A DNA stretch of 34,673 nucleotides from Rubrivivax sp. (lineage in GTDB: Bacteria; Pseudomonadota; Gammaproteobacteria; Burkholderiales; Burkholderiaceae_C). The stretch covers positions 1-34,673 of the forward strand of contig JAIXRN010000091.1 of assembly GCA_027485165.1 (NCBI GenBank). The letters run 5' to 3'. Of the stretch, positions 15,263-23,636 are shown piece after piece. A program made the translations under genes and the position numbers. Numbering within the stretch: the first letter of the stretch is position 1; every line of letters begins with the position of its first letter. The notes under the pieces are model-generated. The model saw nothing but the letters and a program-made list of their open reading frames with translations. It did no database searches and was not told where the DNA came from.

Positions 15263-15915
15263 CAGCCCGGCACAGCCTGAATGCCCTGCGCGGTGAGGCG
15301 CAGCACACGGTCGGCGCGCGCGGCTGCGGCGGCCGAATGCGTCACCAGCAGGCAGGCAGCGCCGGCTTCGCGCACCTGGGTCTGCAGCAGGCCCAGCACC
15401 AGCTCGGCCGTGACCGGGTCCAGGTTGCCCGTGGGTTCATCGGCCAGCAGCAGGCCCGGGGCATGCACGACGGCGCGCGCGATCGCCACCCGCTGCAGCT
15501 GCCCGCCCGAGAGCTGCGCCGGCATGCGCGTGCCCAGTTCACCCAGCCCCACGGCGGCCAGCAGGCCCTGCACGCGGGCGTCGTCGGGCCGGCCCAGCAG
15601 GCGCAGCGGCAGGCTCACGTTTTCGGCCACCGTCAGGTGCGGCAGCACATGGAAGGCCTGGAACACAAAGCCCAGCTGGCTGCGGCGCAGGCGCGCGCAG
15701 CCGTCGTCGTCCAGCGTGGCCAGGTCGGTGCCGGCCACCACCACGCTGCCGGTGTCGGGCCGTTCCAGCCCGGCGATGCAGTTCAGCAGCGTGCTCTTGC
15801 CCACGCCCGATTCGCCCAGCAAGGCCACGAATTCACCGCGCTGCAACTGCAGGCCGATGTGCGAAAAAATGGCGGTGCCGGCGAAGGACTTACCCAGGTT
15901 CTGGATCTGCAACAT
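15262..15915 (-). CDS. ABC transporter ATP-binding protein, LolD/MacB-type
   Basis: This 217-aa stand-alone ATPase powers the adjacent FtsX-type permease. Motifs are complete: Walker A GESGVGKST (34-42), Q-loop LGFVFQAFHVLPHLTVAENV (the FQ..LLP..T..EN pattern of LolD-like proteins), signature LSGGQ (135-139), Walker B LLLADEPTGNLD with Asp159 and Glu160, and the switch histidine in LLVTHSAAAA. The stop overlaps the permease start by one base. It is divergent from the SDR gene across a 193-bp promoter region. Confidence 0.93.
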   Translation of the reverse strand: MLQIQNLGKSFAGTAIFSHIGLQLQRGEFVALLGESGVGKSTLLNCIAGLERPDTGSVVVAGTDLATLDDDGCARLRRSQLGFVFQAFHVLPHLTVAENVSLPLRLLGRPDDARVQGLLAAVGLGELGTRMPAQLSGGQLQRVAIARAVVHAPGLLLADEPTGNLDPVTAELVLGLLQTQVREAGAACLLVTHSAAAAARADRVLRLTAQGIQAVPG

Positions 15916-15997
15916 GTATCGCCCGATGATGCCGCAGCGTCTCGTGAAGGATGCCCCGCCAGGGCTTTGCCGCGTGCCGCAGAGGCTGGAAAGTGCG

Positions 15998-16006
15998 TGC
16001 TATCGT
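15998..16006 (+). promoter_or_regulatory. Possible extended -10 promoter element for the SDR operon
   Basis: TGC followed by TATCGT fits an extended -10 box (TGn-TATAAT) about 100 bp ahead of the SDR start, within the divergent region 15916-16108. There is no good -35 at 17 bp. This is a weak pattern match only. Confidence 0.25.
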
Positions 16007-16108
16007 GCCTCGAACGGCGGTGAAAAGTTGCTGACACACCGCCATCTGCGGCTGCCATGCGCGCCGCAACCCGCTTGGCGCCCCCCTCTTGCCTGCGAGA
16101 ACCCCGAC

Positions 16109-16891
16109 ATGACCTACCAAATCGACCTGTCCGGCCGCGTGGCCCTGGTCACTGGCGCTTCCAGCGGCTTGGGCGAGCAGTTCGCCAAGGTGCTGGCCCG
16201 CGCGGGTGCGGGTGTGGTGCTGGCCGCGCGCCGCATCGAAAAGCTCAAGACCCTGCGCGCCGAGATCGAAGCCGCCGGGGGCGACGCCCATGTGGTCGGC
16301 CTGGACGTGACCGACCCCGACAGCATCCGCGCCGCCGTGGCGCATGCTGAGACGGAAATGGGCGCGATCGACATCCTCGTCAACAACTCCGGGGTCAGCA
16401 CGACGCAGAAGCTGCTGGACGTGAAGCCCGAGGACTACGACTTCGTGATGAACACGAACACGCGCGGGGCGTTCTTCGTCGCCCAGGCGGTGGCGCAGCG
16501 CATGATCGCGCGCAGCAAGGGCGAACTGCCCGGCACTTATGCCGGTGGCCGCATCGTCAACGTGGCGTCGATGGCCGGGCTGAAGGTGCTGTCGCAGATC
16601 GGCGTCTACAGCATGAGCAAGGCTGCGGTGGTGCACATGACACGCGCGATGGCGCTGGAGTGGGGCCGCTTCGGCATCAACGTCAACGCACTGTGCCCGG
16701 GCTACATCGACACCGAGATCAACCACCACCACTGGCAGACCGACGCTGGCCAGAAGCTGGTGCAGATGCTGCCACGCAAGCGCCTGGGCAAGCCTGAAGA
16801 CCTGGACGCCGTGCTGATGATGCTGTGCGCCAGGGAAAGCCATTTCGTCAACGGCGCGGTGATTGCTGCGGATGACGGGTTCGGCGTGTGA
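16109..16891 (+). CDS. SDR-family NAD(P)-dependent oxidoreductase
   Basis: This 260-aa cytoplasmic enzyme is of the classical short-chain dehydrogenase type. The cofactor motif TGASSGLG is at 15-22, VNNSG at 91-95, and the catalytic set is Ser154, Tyr167 and Lys171 (YSMSK). The C-terminal half is typical (GINVNALCPGYIDTEI, then FVNGAVIAADDGFGV). The conserved ending and length resemble 3-oxoacyl-ACP-reductase-like or acetoacetyl-CoA-reductase-like SDRs, but the substrate cannot be assigned. The ATG at 16109 is chosen because homology to the Rossmann fold begins right after it. The downstream kinase gene overlaps its 3' end by up to 29 bp, so the two are probably co-transcribed. Confidence 0.93.
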   Translation: MTYQIDLSGRVALVTGASSGLGEQFAKVLARAGAGVVLAARRIEKLKTLRAEIEAAGGDAHVVGLDVTDPDSIRAAVAHAETEMGAIDILVNNSGVSTTQKLLDVKPEDYDFVMNTNTRGAFFVAQAVAQRMIARSKGELPGTYAGGRIVNVASMAGLKVLSQIGVYSMSKAAVVHMTRAMALEWGRFGINVNALCPGYIDTEINHHHWQTDAGQKLVQMLPRKRLGKPEDLDAVLMMLCARESHFVNGAVIAADDGFGV

Positions 16892-19301
16892 ATTCCTGGC
16901 GCGTGCTTGCCGGCTCGCAGCCTGTTGTCTGCTGTGGCTGGCCGGCCCGGCGCTGGCCCTGGGGCTGACGGCCGAGGAACGCGCCTGGCTGGCCCAGCAC
17001 GACCCCGTGATGGTGGGCGTGGGGCCGCCCAGCCCCCACCCGCTGGCGTACTACACCGTGCAGGTGCCGCCTGGCGGGCGCGGTGACCCCATCGTCACCG
17101 GCCATGCCGCTGACCTGATGGCCCTGATCGCCGAGCGCGCGGGCATGCGCATCCGCTACGTGTCGGTGCCCGACGCGCCCACCGGCTTCGCGATGATGGC
17201 CCTGGGCCGTATCCACATGACACCCGTGGCGCGCATGACGCCGGCCCGGCGGCTGCTGTTCTCCATGCCCGAGGCCCTGGTCAGCGCCGATCTGGTGTGG
17301 GTGGTGCGTGCCGGAGCGCCACCCATGGAGGTGATGCAGAAGGACCGCCAGCTGCGCGCCGTCGTGGCCCTGGGTACCCCCGTCGAAAGCGCCTTGCGCG
17401 ATGCGTTTCCGCGCGCGCAGGTCACCGGCGTCGCGGCCGAATCGGCTGGCGTACCGCTGGTGGCGGATGGCCGTGCCGACATCACGCTGCTGGATGTCAA
17501 CTCGGCCATCCAGGCCATCGAACGGGGCCGGCTGCCTGGCCTGCAGATCCGCCGCACACCCGAACTGCCGCCCTTCGAGGCCGGTCCGCTGGTGGGCATC
17601 CAGTACCCCTTGCTGCACAGCATCGTGGCCAAGGCCATGGCCAGCATCACGCCGGCCGAGCGGGCGCTGCTGCGGCGGCGTTGGTTGCCGCAATCCTTGG
17701 GCGCCACCTTCGATGTCCAGACCGCCGTGCTCAACGCCGAGGAGCGCGCCTGGGTGGAACGGCAGCCGAAACTGCGGGTGGGCTTCGATGCCGGCTTGCC
17801 GCCGCTGTCGATGGCCGGCTCGAAAGACGCCGGCAGCGCTGCCGCTGCCGACTTTTCCGGGCTCGCCGCCGACGTGCTGCGCCTGGCAGTCGACAAGACC
17901 GGCCTGCGTCTGGGTACCGCGCAGGGCGCCGTCGCCGACCGTCTGCCCAGCCTGGCACTGGCAGGCGACATCGACATCGTCGCGGGCCTCATGCCGACGG
18001 CCCAAACCCGCTCTGCGTTCCTGCTCGTGGGGCCCTACCTGCGCGCCAGCACCGTCATCGTCACGCGCATGGCCTCACCGCGGACGATCACGGAACTGCG
18101 CGACCTCGACCCTGGCGTGCTGGCCGTGACGCGCGGCGAACCGCTGCTGGACGAACTGTTGAGCCGGCACCCGGCGCAGAGCCTGGCGCGCTTCGACGAT
18201 CTGGCCGATGCCCTGGAAGCGGTGGCCCGGGGACAGGCCGCTGCGGCAGTGGGCAATGCCTTCACCGTGAACCAGCTGATCCAGCAGCGCTACGCCGGGC
18301 GCCTGCAGGTGACGGGTGCCGTGCGCGAAGGCGAGATCGACTACTACTTCGGCGTGCCGCGCGCCCAGCCCGAACTGGCGCGCGTGCTGTCGCTGGGCTT
18401 CGAGGCCCTGACGCCGTCGGACATGGCCGCGCTGCGCCAGCGCTGGCTGCTGGTACGCATCGACCAGGGCCTGAAGTGGGCCGACGTGTTGCGCTGGACG
18501 CTGCCCATCGCCGCTGCCATGCTGGCCGTGCTGCTGGTGCTGATGCTGGCCAACCGGCGGCTGCGTGCAGCGCGCCAGCTGGCCGAGCTGGCCCGTGCCG
18601 AAGCCGAGGCCGCCAGCACAGCGCGCGGTCGCTTCCTGGCTTACCTGGCGCACGAGGTGCGGGGCCTGGTCAACAGCATCGGCTGGGGCGCGCGGCTGAT
18701 GCTGTCCAACCACCCCCAGGCGTCGCCCGACCAGGTGGCCGAATGGATCAGGAGTTCGGCCGAAAGCACGGGCCGCCTGCTGGAAAGCACGCTCGAGAAC
18801 GAACGAGCCCTGGCCCATGGTGTCACGCTGCAGCCGGGCGTCCATGACCTGCGTGCCTGGTGGCGCGAGGCCCTGGCGCCACACGAACTGACGGCGGCCT
18901 CGAAAGGCGTGACCCTGAAGCACCTGCCGCCTCTGGTCGACGGCCTGCTGCGCTTCGACGCCCTGCGCCTGGCGCAGCCGTTGCACAACCTGGTGGGCAA
19001 TGCCATCAAGTTCACTGCCGAAGGCGAAGTGCTGGTGGCCGGGCGCTGGGACCCGGCGACCCGCCTGCTGCGGGTGGATGTGATGGACAGCGGCCCCGGC
19101 ATCGCGGGCGCCGACATCCCGCGCCTGTGGGAACCCTACACCCAGGGTGCCGCTGGCCGCGGCAGTGGCGCGGGCGCGGGCCTGGGCCTGGCCATCACGC
19201 GCCAGATCGTCAAGGCCATGGGCGGCAGCGTGCATGCCCAGCCGCGTGAACCGCGCGGCAGCCTGTTCAGTTTTGAAGTTCCGCTGGAGTTAGCCCGATG
19301 A
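16863..19301 (+). CDS. BvgS-like sensor histidine kinase with two periplasmic solute-binding domains
   Basis: This 812-aa protein has an N-terminal signal segment (LAACCLLWLAGPALALG), two tandem SBP_bac_3-like Venus-flytrap domains (about 45-285 and 295-535, each opened by LTAEERAWLAQHDPVMVGV or LNAEERAWVERQPKLRVGF), one transmembrane helix (LPIAAAMLAVLLVLMLANRRL), then a kinase core. His597 lies in FLAYLAHEVRGLVNSIG; the N box is NLVGNAIKFT, and the G boxes are DSGPGIAG and GLGLAITRQIV. The usual proline after HE(I/V)R is replaced by glycine. Unlike BvgS or EvgS there is no PAS, receiver or HPt domain, and no response regulator is adjacent. The start is uncertain: ATG at 16863 or 16872. It would sense a small periplasmic solute and phosphorylate an unknown partner. 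Confidence 0.88.
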   Translation: MLRMTGSACEFLARACRLAACCLLWLAGPALALGLTAEERAWLAQHDPVMVGVGPPSPHPLAYYTVQVPPGGRGDPIVTGHAADLMALIAERAGMRIRYVSVPDAPTGFAMMALGRIHMTPVARMTPARRLLFSMPEALVSADLVWVVRAGAPPMEVMQKDRQLRAVVALGTPVESALRDAFPRAQVTGVAAESAGVPLVADGRADITLLDVNSAIQAIERGRLPGLQIRRTPELPPFEAGPLVGIQYPLLHSIVAKAMASITPAERALLRRRWLPQSLGATFDVQTAVLNAEERAWVERQPKLRVGFDAGLPPLSMAGSKDAGSAAAADFSGLAADVLRLAVDKTGLRLGTAQGAVADRLPSLALAGDIDIVAGLMPTAQTRSAFLLVGPYLRASTVIVTRMASPRTITELRDLDPGVLAVTRGEPLLDELLSRHPAQSLARFDDLADALEAVARGQAAAAVGNAFTVNQLIQQRYAGRLQVTGAVREGEIDYYFGVPRAQPELARVLSLGFEALTPSDMAALRQRWLLVRIDQGLKWADVLRWTLPIAAAMLAVLLVLMLANRRLRAARQLAELARAEAEAASTARGRFLAYLAHEVRGLVNSIGWGARLMLSNHPQASPDQVAEWIRSSAESTGRLLESTLENERALAHGVTLQPGVHDLRAWWREALAPHELTAASKGVTLKHLPPLVDGLLRFDALRLAQPLHNLVGNAIKFTAEGEVLVAGRWDPATRLLRVDVMDSGPGIAGADIPRLWEPYTQGAAGRGSGAGAGLGLAITRQIVKAMGGSVHAQPREPRGSLFSFEVPLELAR

Positions 19302-19951
19302 GAGCCCTGACCCCGCTGGAAGCCCGCGTGCTGGGCGTGCTGATCGAAAAGCAGGCCACGGTGCCCGACACCTACCCACTGTCGCTGAACGCGCTGGTGG
19401 CTGGCTGCAACCAGAAGACGGCGCGCTGGCCGGTGATCGAAGCCACCGAGGCCGAAGTGCAGACTGCAGTCGACGGACTGAAGTCCCTGAGCCTGGCGTT
19501 CGAGGGCAGCGGCAGCCGGGTGGTGAAGTACGAACAGAACATGGCCGCCGCGCTGCGCCTGCCCAGCCAGAGCGTGGCCCTGCTGGCGGTGCTGATGCTG
19601 CGCGGCCCGCAGACCGCGGCCGAGCTGCGGCAGAACAGCGAACGCCTGCACCGATTCGCCGACATCTCGGCCGTGGAAGGCTTTCTGGACGAACTGGCTG
19701 CCAAGGACCCGCCGCGCGTGGTGAAGCTCAACCGTGCCCCCGGTGCGCGTGAAGCGCGCTGGGCGCAGCTGCTGTGCGGCGACATGCCGCTGGACAGCGT
19801 GGGCGCGCCGCAGCGCGAAGCGCCGGATGCCGCCGGCGTGAGCAGCGGCGAACTGGCGGCGCTGAAGGCCGAGCAAACGCGCCTGGCCGCAGAAGTGGCT
19901 GAGCTGAAGGCCCTGGTGCAGCGCCTGGTGCGCGAACTGGGCTTGCCCTAA
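19298..19951 (+). CDS. yceH: YceH/UPF0502 (DUF480) family protein
   Basis: This 217-aa protein has two winged-helix-like repeats: LTPLEARVLGVLIEKQATVPDTYPLSLNALVAGCNQK is opened by the family hallmark, and the second begins near LPSQSVALLAVLMLRGPQTAAELRQ. A C-terminal coiled coil follows (GELAALKAEQTRLAAEVAELK). The family is widespread in proteobacteria and its function is not established; a DNA-binding role is suggested by the fold. The ATG overlaps the kinase stop by four bases (ATGA), so it is translationally coupled to the sensor kinase gene. Confidence 0.93.
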   Translation: MRALTPLEARVLGVLIEKQATVPDTYPLSLNALVAGCNQKTARWPVIEATEAEVQTAVDGLKSLSLAFEGSGSRVVKYEQNMAAALRLPSQSVALLAVLMLRGPQTAAELRQNSERLHRFADISAVEGFLDELAAKDPPRVVKLNRAPGAREARWAQLLCGDMPLDSVGAPQREAPDAAGVSSGELAALKAEQTRLAAEVAELKALVQRLVRELGLP

Positions 19952-19970
19952 GCCCGTCTGGCTGCTGGCA

Positions 19971-20780
19971 TCAGGCAGCCACCCCATCTGCAGGGCGCTG
20001 CGGCCGCAGCAGCGGGACCATGCTGGCGCGCACGAAAGCGCCTTGGCTGGAGTCGTGGTCCCAGCGCTCCACGGTCGCACATTCAGCCGCGCTGGCCGTG
20101 ATGCGGATCAGGTTCACCGAATTGCCCGCATCGGGCCGCACGCGCCGGCTGACCGCCGTGCCCGCCTGAACCGCCCAGCCGCCAGTGGCCAGCGGTGTCA
20201 CGGCCGGGCGGTGGATGTGCCCGCTCAGGATCAGGTCCACCCCCGCCGCGCCCCACTGCTGCAGCGCCAGGGCATGGCCGTGCAGGCGGTCGGGCTCGTC
20301 TTCGGCATGGGCCACGGCCAGGGGCTGGTGCACCATCACTACTCGGCGCTGGCCGGGCCGCGCGCTGGCCAGGCGGCGGGCCACGCGCAGCACCTGGGCG
20401 CGCGACAACTGCCCGTCCTGGTGGCGCCACCAGCGTGTGGTGTTCACCGCCAGCAGCAGCAGGTCGTCGCTTTCGAACTCGGGTTCGAGCGTGGCCCCGA
20501 ACGCGGCCTGGTAGCGCGCGTAAGGTTGCAGCAGCCGCGCCGGCAGATGCCACAGCGGGATGTCGTGGTTGCCGGGCAGGGCCAGCACCCGCGGCACCTG
20601 CAGCCGCTGCACGAAGGCCGAAGCGGCTGCGAACTGCCTGGCCGTGGCGCGCTGGGTGATGTCGCCCGACAGCAGCAGCAGGTCGGGGCGCAGCGCGTGC
20701 GCCAGGCGCACCAGGGCTTCCACGACGGCCGGGCGCTCGGTGCCGAAGTGAGGATCTGAGACCTGCAGCAGCAGGCTCAC
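19971..20780 (-). CDS. Metallophosphoesterase (calcineurin-like)
   Basis: This 269-aa cytoplasmic enzyme has all five metal-site motifs: DPH (9-11), GDIT, GNHD, VHQP and GHIH. It resembles the CpdA/Icc-like class III phosphodiesterases, but the substrate is not determinable. The GTG start at 20780 overlaps the lipid-kinase stop (GTGA), so it is the last member of a three-gene coupled set. A phosphodiesterase or phosphatase acting on phospholipid-derived head groups would suit the context, but that is inference. Confidence 0.9.
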   Translation of the reverse strand: MSLLLQVSDPHFGTERPAVVEALVRLAHALRPDLLLLSGDITQRATARQFAAASAFVQRLQVPRVLALPGNHDIPLWHLPARLLQPYARYQAAFGATLEPEFESDDLLLLAVNTTRWWRHQDGQLSRAQVLRVARRLASARPGQRRVVMVHQPLAVAHAEDEPDRLHGHALALQQWGAAGVDLILSGHIHRPAVTPLATGGWAVQAGTAVSRRVRPDAGNSVNLIRITASAAECATVERWDHDSSQGAFVRASMVPLLRPQRPADGVAA

Positions 20781-21832
20781 GGGCGCGCCTCGGGGCTGGG
20801 CGAAGCGTTGTCCCGGCGCGGCACCAGCAGCAGCAGCGGCTGGGGTGCGACCTCGAAGGTCAGCGGCAGGCGCATGCGCTGCACCTCGCCATCGGTCGCG
20901 ACCTTGATGCTCTGCGACGCCAGCAGCCCCAGCCGGCGGCCAGGGCGCAGCGTCAGGCGGCGTGTGGCCAGGTGAAGCACTTCGTCGGCCTCGGCCAGGC
21001 GGCCGAAGGCGCCGCGCAGCAGCAGCCCCAGCATCGCCAGGCGGCCCACCGGACGCAGCGCGATCGCCGCGAGCTGGCCGTTGCCCACGGCATCGGCTTC
21101 CGGAAACCCCAGCTGCTGCAGCTGCAGGGCGTTGTTGCCGACGAACACCGTGGGCGTGCGCAGTTCGCGTTCACGGCCCTGCGCCTGCACGCGCAGGCGC
21201 AGGCTGCGGTGGCCGCGCAGCAGGGTGGCCAGCCCGGCGCTGAAGGCCACCAGGCGGCTGCGGCCGAACTGCTGCTTCCAGGCTTCGCGGTCTTCCAGCA
21301 GGCGCGGGTACAGGCCCAGGCTGGCGTTGACGAGGAAGACCCGTTCGTTCACGCGCCCCACCTGGGTGGGCAGGCAGTGCCCGGCCAGCAGCACCTGCAG
21401 CGCAGCGGCTGGTTCTTCGGGGATGCCGTGGGCGCGGCCGAAGTAGTTGAAGGTGCCCTGCGGCAGCACGCCGAAGACACAGCCGCTGCCCAGCACGGCC
21501 TGGGCCACGGCGTTGATGGTGCCGTCGCCCCCTGCCGCCACGACCACGCCGGCACTGGCCTGGGCCCGGGCCACGGCCTGGCGGGCCAGCTGGGGCAACT
21601 GCCGCGGGTTGGTCACTTCCAGCAGCTGCAGCGCGCGGCCGGCCCCGGCGCAGCCTTGTTCCAGCACCTGGCGCAGCGCGTCGCCCTGGCCCTTGCCTGA
21701 GCCGAGGTTGAACACCACGACCAGTGGCCCGCTGGCTCTGCGGGCGGCAGAGGCGGCATCGGCTGCATCGTGCACGTCGGCGCCGGCAGCCGCTGCGGGT
21801 GCGGCCGGCCCGGGGCGTGGGGGCGTGGTCAC
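20777..21832 (-). CDS. Diacylglycerol/lipid kinase family protein (DAGK catalytic domain)
   Basis: This is a 351-aa protein from the GTG at 21832, which overlaps the stop of the upstream membrane-protein gene (GTGA). An in-frame ATG 36 bases earlier lies inside that gene and is less likely. The first 35 residues are Pro/Ala-rich. The DAGK domain begins at PLVVVFNLGSGKGQG; the nucleotide-binding GGDGT is at 101-105, followed by FGVLPQGTFNYFGRAHGIP, and the C-terminal sandwich ends with SIKVATDGEVQRMRLPLTFEV. It should phosphorylate a lipid such as diacylglycerol or a sphingoid base at the membrane. Confidence 0.9.
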   Translation of the reverse strand: MTTPPRPGPAAPAAAAGADVHDAADAASAARRASGPLVVVFNLGSGKGQGDALRQVLEQGCAGAGRALQLLEVTNPRQLPQLARQAVARAQASAGVVVAAGGDGTINAVAQAVLGSGCVFGVLPQGTFNYFGRAHGIPEEPAAALQVLLAGHCLPTQVGRVNERVFLVNASLGLYPRLLEDREAWKQQFGRSRLVAFSAGLATLLRGHRSLRLRVQAQGRERELRTPTVFVGNNALQLQQLGFPEADAVGNGQLAAIALRPVGRLAMLGLLLRGAFGRLAEADEVLHLATRRLTLRPGRRLGLLASQSIKVATDGEVQRMRLPLTFEVAPQPLLLLVPRRDNASPSPEARP

Positions 21833-22344
21833 GCCAGGGCGGCGCGCGGCCGGGTGCGCCAGGCCCACCAGGCTGCTGCGGCAGCGCTGCCGGCGGCCAT
21901 CGCCAGCAGGGCAGCGGGGTGGCGCGTGGCGTCGATGAAGACCGGCATCGGCGCGATGGCGTCGATGCTGCGCACCGCCGCCACCAGCCCCAGGCCGCCG
22001 GCGGCAGCAAACCAGCCCAGCTGCGCCGCCGGCCAGCGCCGGCCCAGCCAGGCCGCCAGGGCCAGTGCCGGCAGCCAGGCGGCCGCCACGATGCTGGCGT
22101 ACAGCGGGCCGAAGCTGGCCAGGTCTTGCAGTGTCGTCAGCGCGCGCACGCGGGCAGGGATTTCCACCCCCAGCGCGGCCAGGGCCTGCAGGTTCACCTG
22201 GGTCTGCAGCACCGTGCCCCAGGCCGTGGCGGCCAGCCAGGCCGCTGCCAGCGGCCAGGCAGCCTGCCGCAGTGCCTGCCAGCGAGGCGGGCCGCCGGCT
22301 GAAGCCCGGGGCGGGATGGGGGCTGGGGGCAGGGCGGCCGTCAT
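21829..22344 (-). CDS. Small integral membrane protein, four predicted helices, unknown function
   Basis: This 171-aa protein starts at the ATG at 22344 (MTAALPPAPIPPRAS); an upstream in-frame ATG at 22434 would add 30 unconserved-looking residues overlapping the divergent promoter region. I do not recognise the family. Four hydrophobic segments are visible: PLAAAWLAATAWGTVLQTQV, LYASIVAAAWLPALALAAWL, LGWFAAAGGLGLVAAV and ALLAMAAGSAAAAAWWAW. It heads a coupled set with a lipid kinase and a metallophosphoesterase, so a membrane-lipid role is possible but unproven. Confidence 0.72.
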   Translation of the reverse strand: MTAALPPAPIPPRASAGGPPRWQALRQAAWPLAAAWLAATAWGTVLQTQVNLQALAALGVEIPARVRALTTLQDLASFGPLYASIVAAAWLPALALAAWLGRRWPAAQLGWFAAAGGLGLVAAVRSIDAIAPMPVFIDATRHPAALLAMAAGSAAAAAWWAWRTRPRAALA

Positions 22345-22481
22345 GCGCGGGGTGCGTGTTTCATACTGGCGCGATGATGCATTCAAGCCGGGTTCCTGGC
22401 CCAGTCCAGGGCGACGCCAGCGGCTGTAGGCCATGGCTGACGTGGCTGGCGGGCTCCAGGCCGGCCCTGCCGCAGGCCGGC

Positions 22482-23627
22482 ATGGGGCACGCGGCGGTGC
22501 GGCAGGCGCGCCTGCGGCATGCGGTGGTGCTGCTGGTCGTGCTGCAGGCCTTGTTGGCCGCCGCCACAGGGCGCGCCCAGACTGCTGGCTACCGTGTCGA
22601 GACCGTCGCCAGCGGCCTGGTCCACCCCTGGGCGCTGGCCTTCCTGCCCGACGGCCGGCTGCTGGTGACGGAACGGCCCGGCCGGTTGCGGCTGCTGGCC
22701 CCCGGTGCCGACGGCCGCCTGGCCCTGAGCCCGCAGCCCGTGCCCGGCCTACCGCCCGTGCTGGCCCAGGGCCAGGCCGGCCTGTTTGACCTGGTGCTGG
22801 ACCCGGGCTTTGCCGCCAACGGCCTGCTGTACCTGTCCTACGCCCACGGCAGCCTGCAGGCCAACCACCTGCGGGTGGCGCGGGCTCGCTTCGACGGCCA
22901 GGCCCTGCATAACGTCACGCCCTTGCTCACCACCCAGCCAGCCAAGGCCGGCACCCAGCACTTCGGCGGCCGCATGGCCTTCCTGCCCGATGGCAGCTTG
23001 GTGGTGGGCATGGGCGATGGCAACCAGGACCGCACCGACGCGCAGCGCCTGGGCACGCACCTGGGCAAGCTGCTGCGCATCGGTACCGACGGCCGGGTGC
23101 CGGCCGACAACCCCTATGTCGGACAGGCCGGTGTGCGGCCCGAGATCTACAGCCTGGGCCATCGCAACCCGCAGGGCCTGGTGCAGGTGGGTGGCCGGCT
23201 TTACGCGCATGAACACGGCGCGCGCGGCGGCGATGAACTGAACCGCATCGAGCCGGGCGCCAACCACGGCTGGCCCATCACCACGGGCGGGGTGGACTAC
23301 ACCTGGGCGCGCATCACGCCCTACCGCAGCCTGCCGGGCATCACGCCGCCCTTGCTGGAATGGACGCCGTCCATCGCCCCGGCCGGGCTGGCCTACTACG
23401 ACGGCGCCTTGTTCCCGGCCTGGCGCGGCAGCCTGTTCGTGGCCGCGCTGAAGGAACGCAGCGTGCGCCGCGTGCCGCTGGCCGGCGGTGTGCCGGGCGC
23501 GCAGCAACGGCTGTTCCTGGAACTGGAAGAACGCATCCGCGATGTGCGCGCCGGCCCCGACGGCGCGTTGTACCTGTTGACCGACAGCGCCAACGGCCGT
23601 GTGCTGCGTGTGCTGCCGGCACCTTGA
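22482..23627 (+). CDS. PQQ-dependent aldose sugar dehydrogenase (YliI/soluble GDH-like)
   Basis: This is a 381-aa periplasmic six-bladed propeller of the GSDH family, oxidising aldoses with PQQ. The ATG at 22482 gives a clean Sec signal (RLRHAVVLLVVLQALLAAA, cleavage near GRAQ); ATGs at 22374 and 22377 in the same frame would give an unusually long N-terminus. Family motifs: GLVHPWALAFLPDGRLLVTE, GQAGLFDLVLDPGF, HFGGRMAFLPDGSLVVGMGD, YSLGHRNPQGL, HGARGGDELNRIEPGANHGW and a C-terminal DVRAGPDGALYLLTD. No PQQ-synthesis genes are in the window. The TAXI gene follows after nine bases, suggesting one transcript. Confidence 0.92.
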   Translation: MGHAAVRQARLRHAVVLLVVLQALLAAATGRAQTAGYRVETVASGLVHPWALAFLPDGRLLVTERPGRLRLLAPGADGRLALSPQPVPGLPPVLAQGQAGLFDLVLDPGFAANGLLYLSYAHGSLQANHLRVARARFDGQALHNVTPLLTTQPAKAGTQHFGGRMAFLPDGSLVVGMGDGNQDRTDAQRLGTHLGKLLRIGTDGRVPADNPYVGQAGVRPEIYSLGHRNPQGLVQVGGRLYAHEHGARGGDELNRIEPGANHGWPITTGGVDYTWARITPYRSLPGITPPLLEWTPSIAPAGLAYYDGALFPAWRGSLFVAALKERSVRRVPLAGGVPGAQQRLFLELEERIRDVRAGPDGALYLLTDSANGRVLRVLPAP

Positions 23628-23636
23628 AGGACCACC

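Noticed and set aside
16863..19301. Calling the sensor kinase a true BvgS or EvgS
   Set aside because: It ends after the ATPase domain; receiver and HPt domains are missing.
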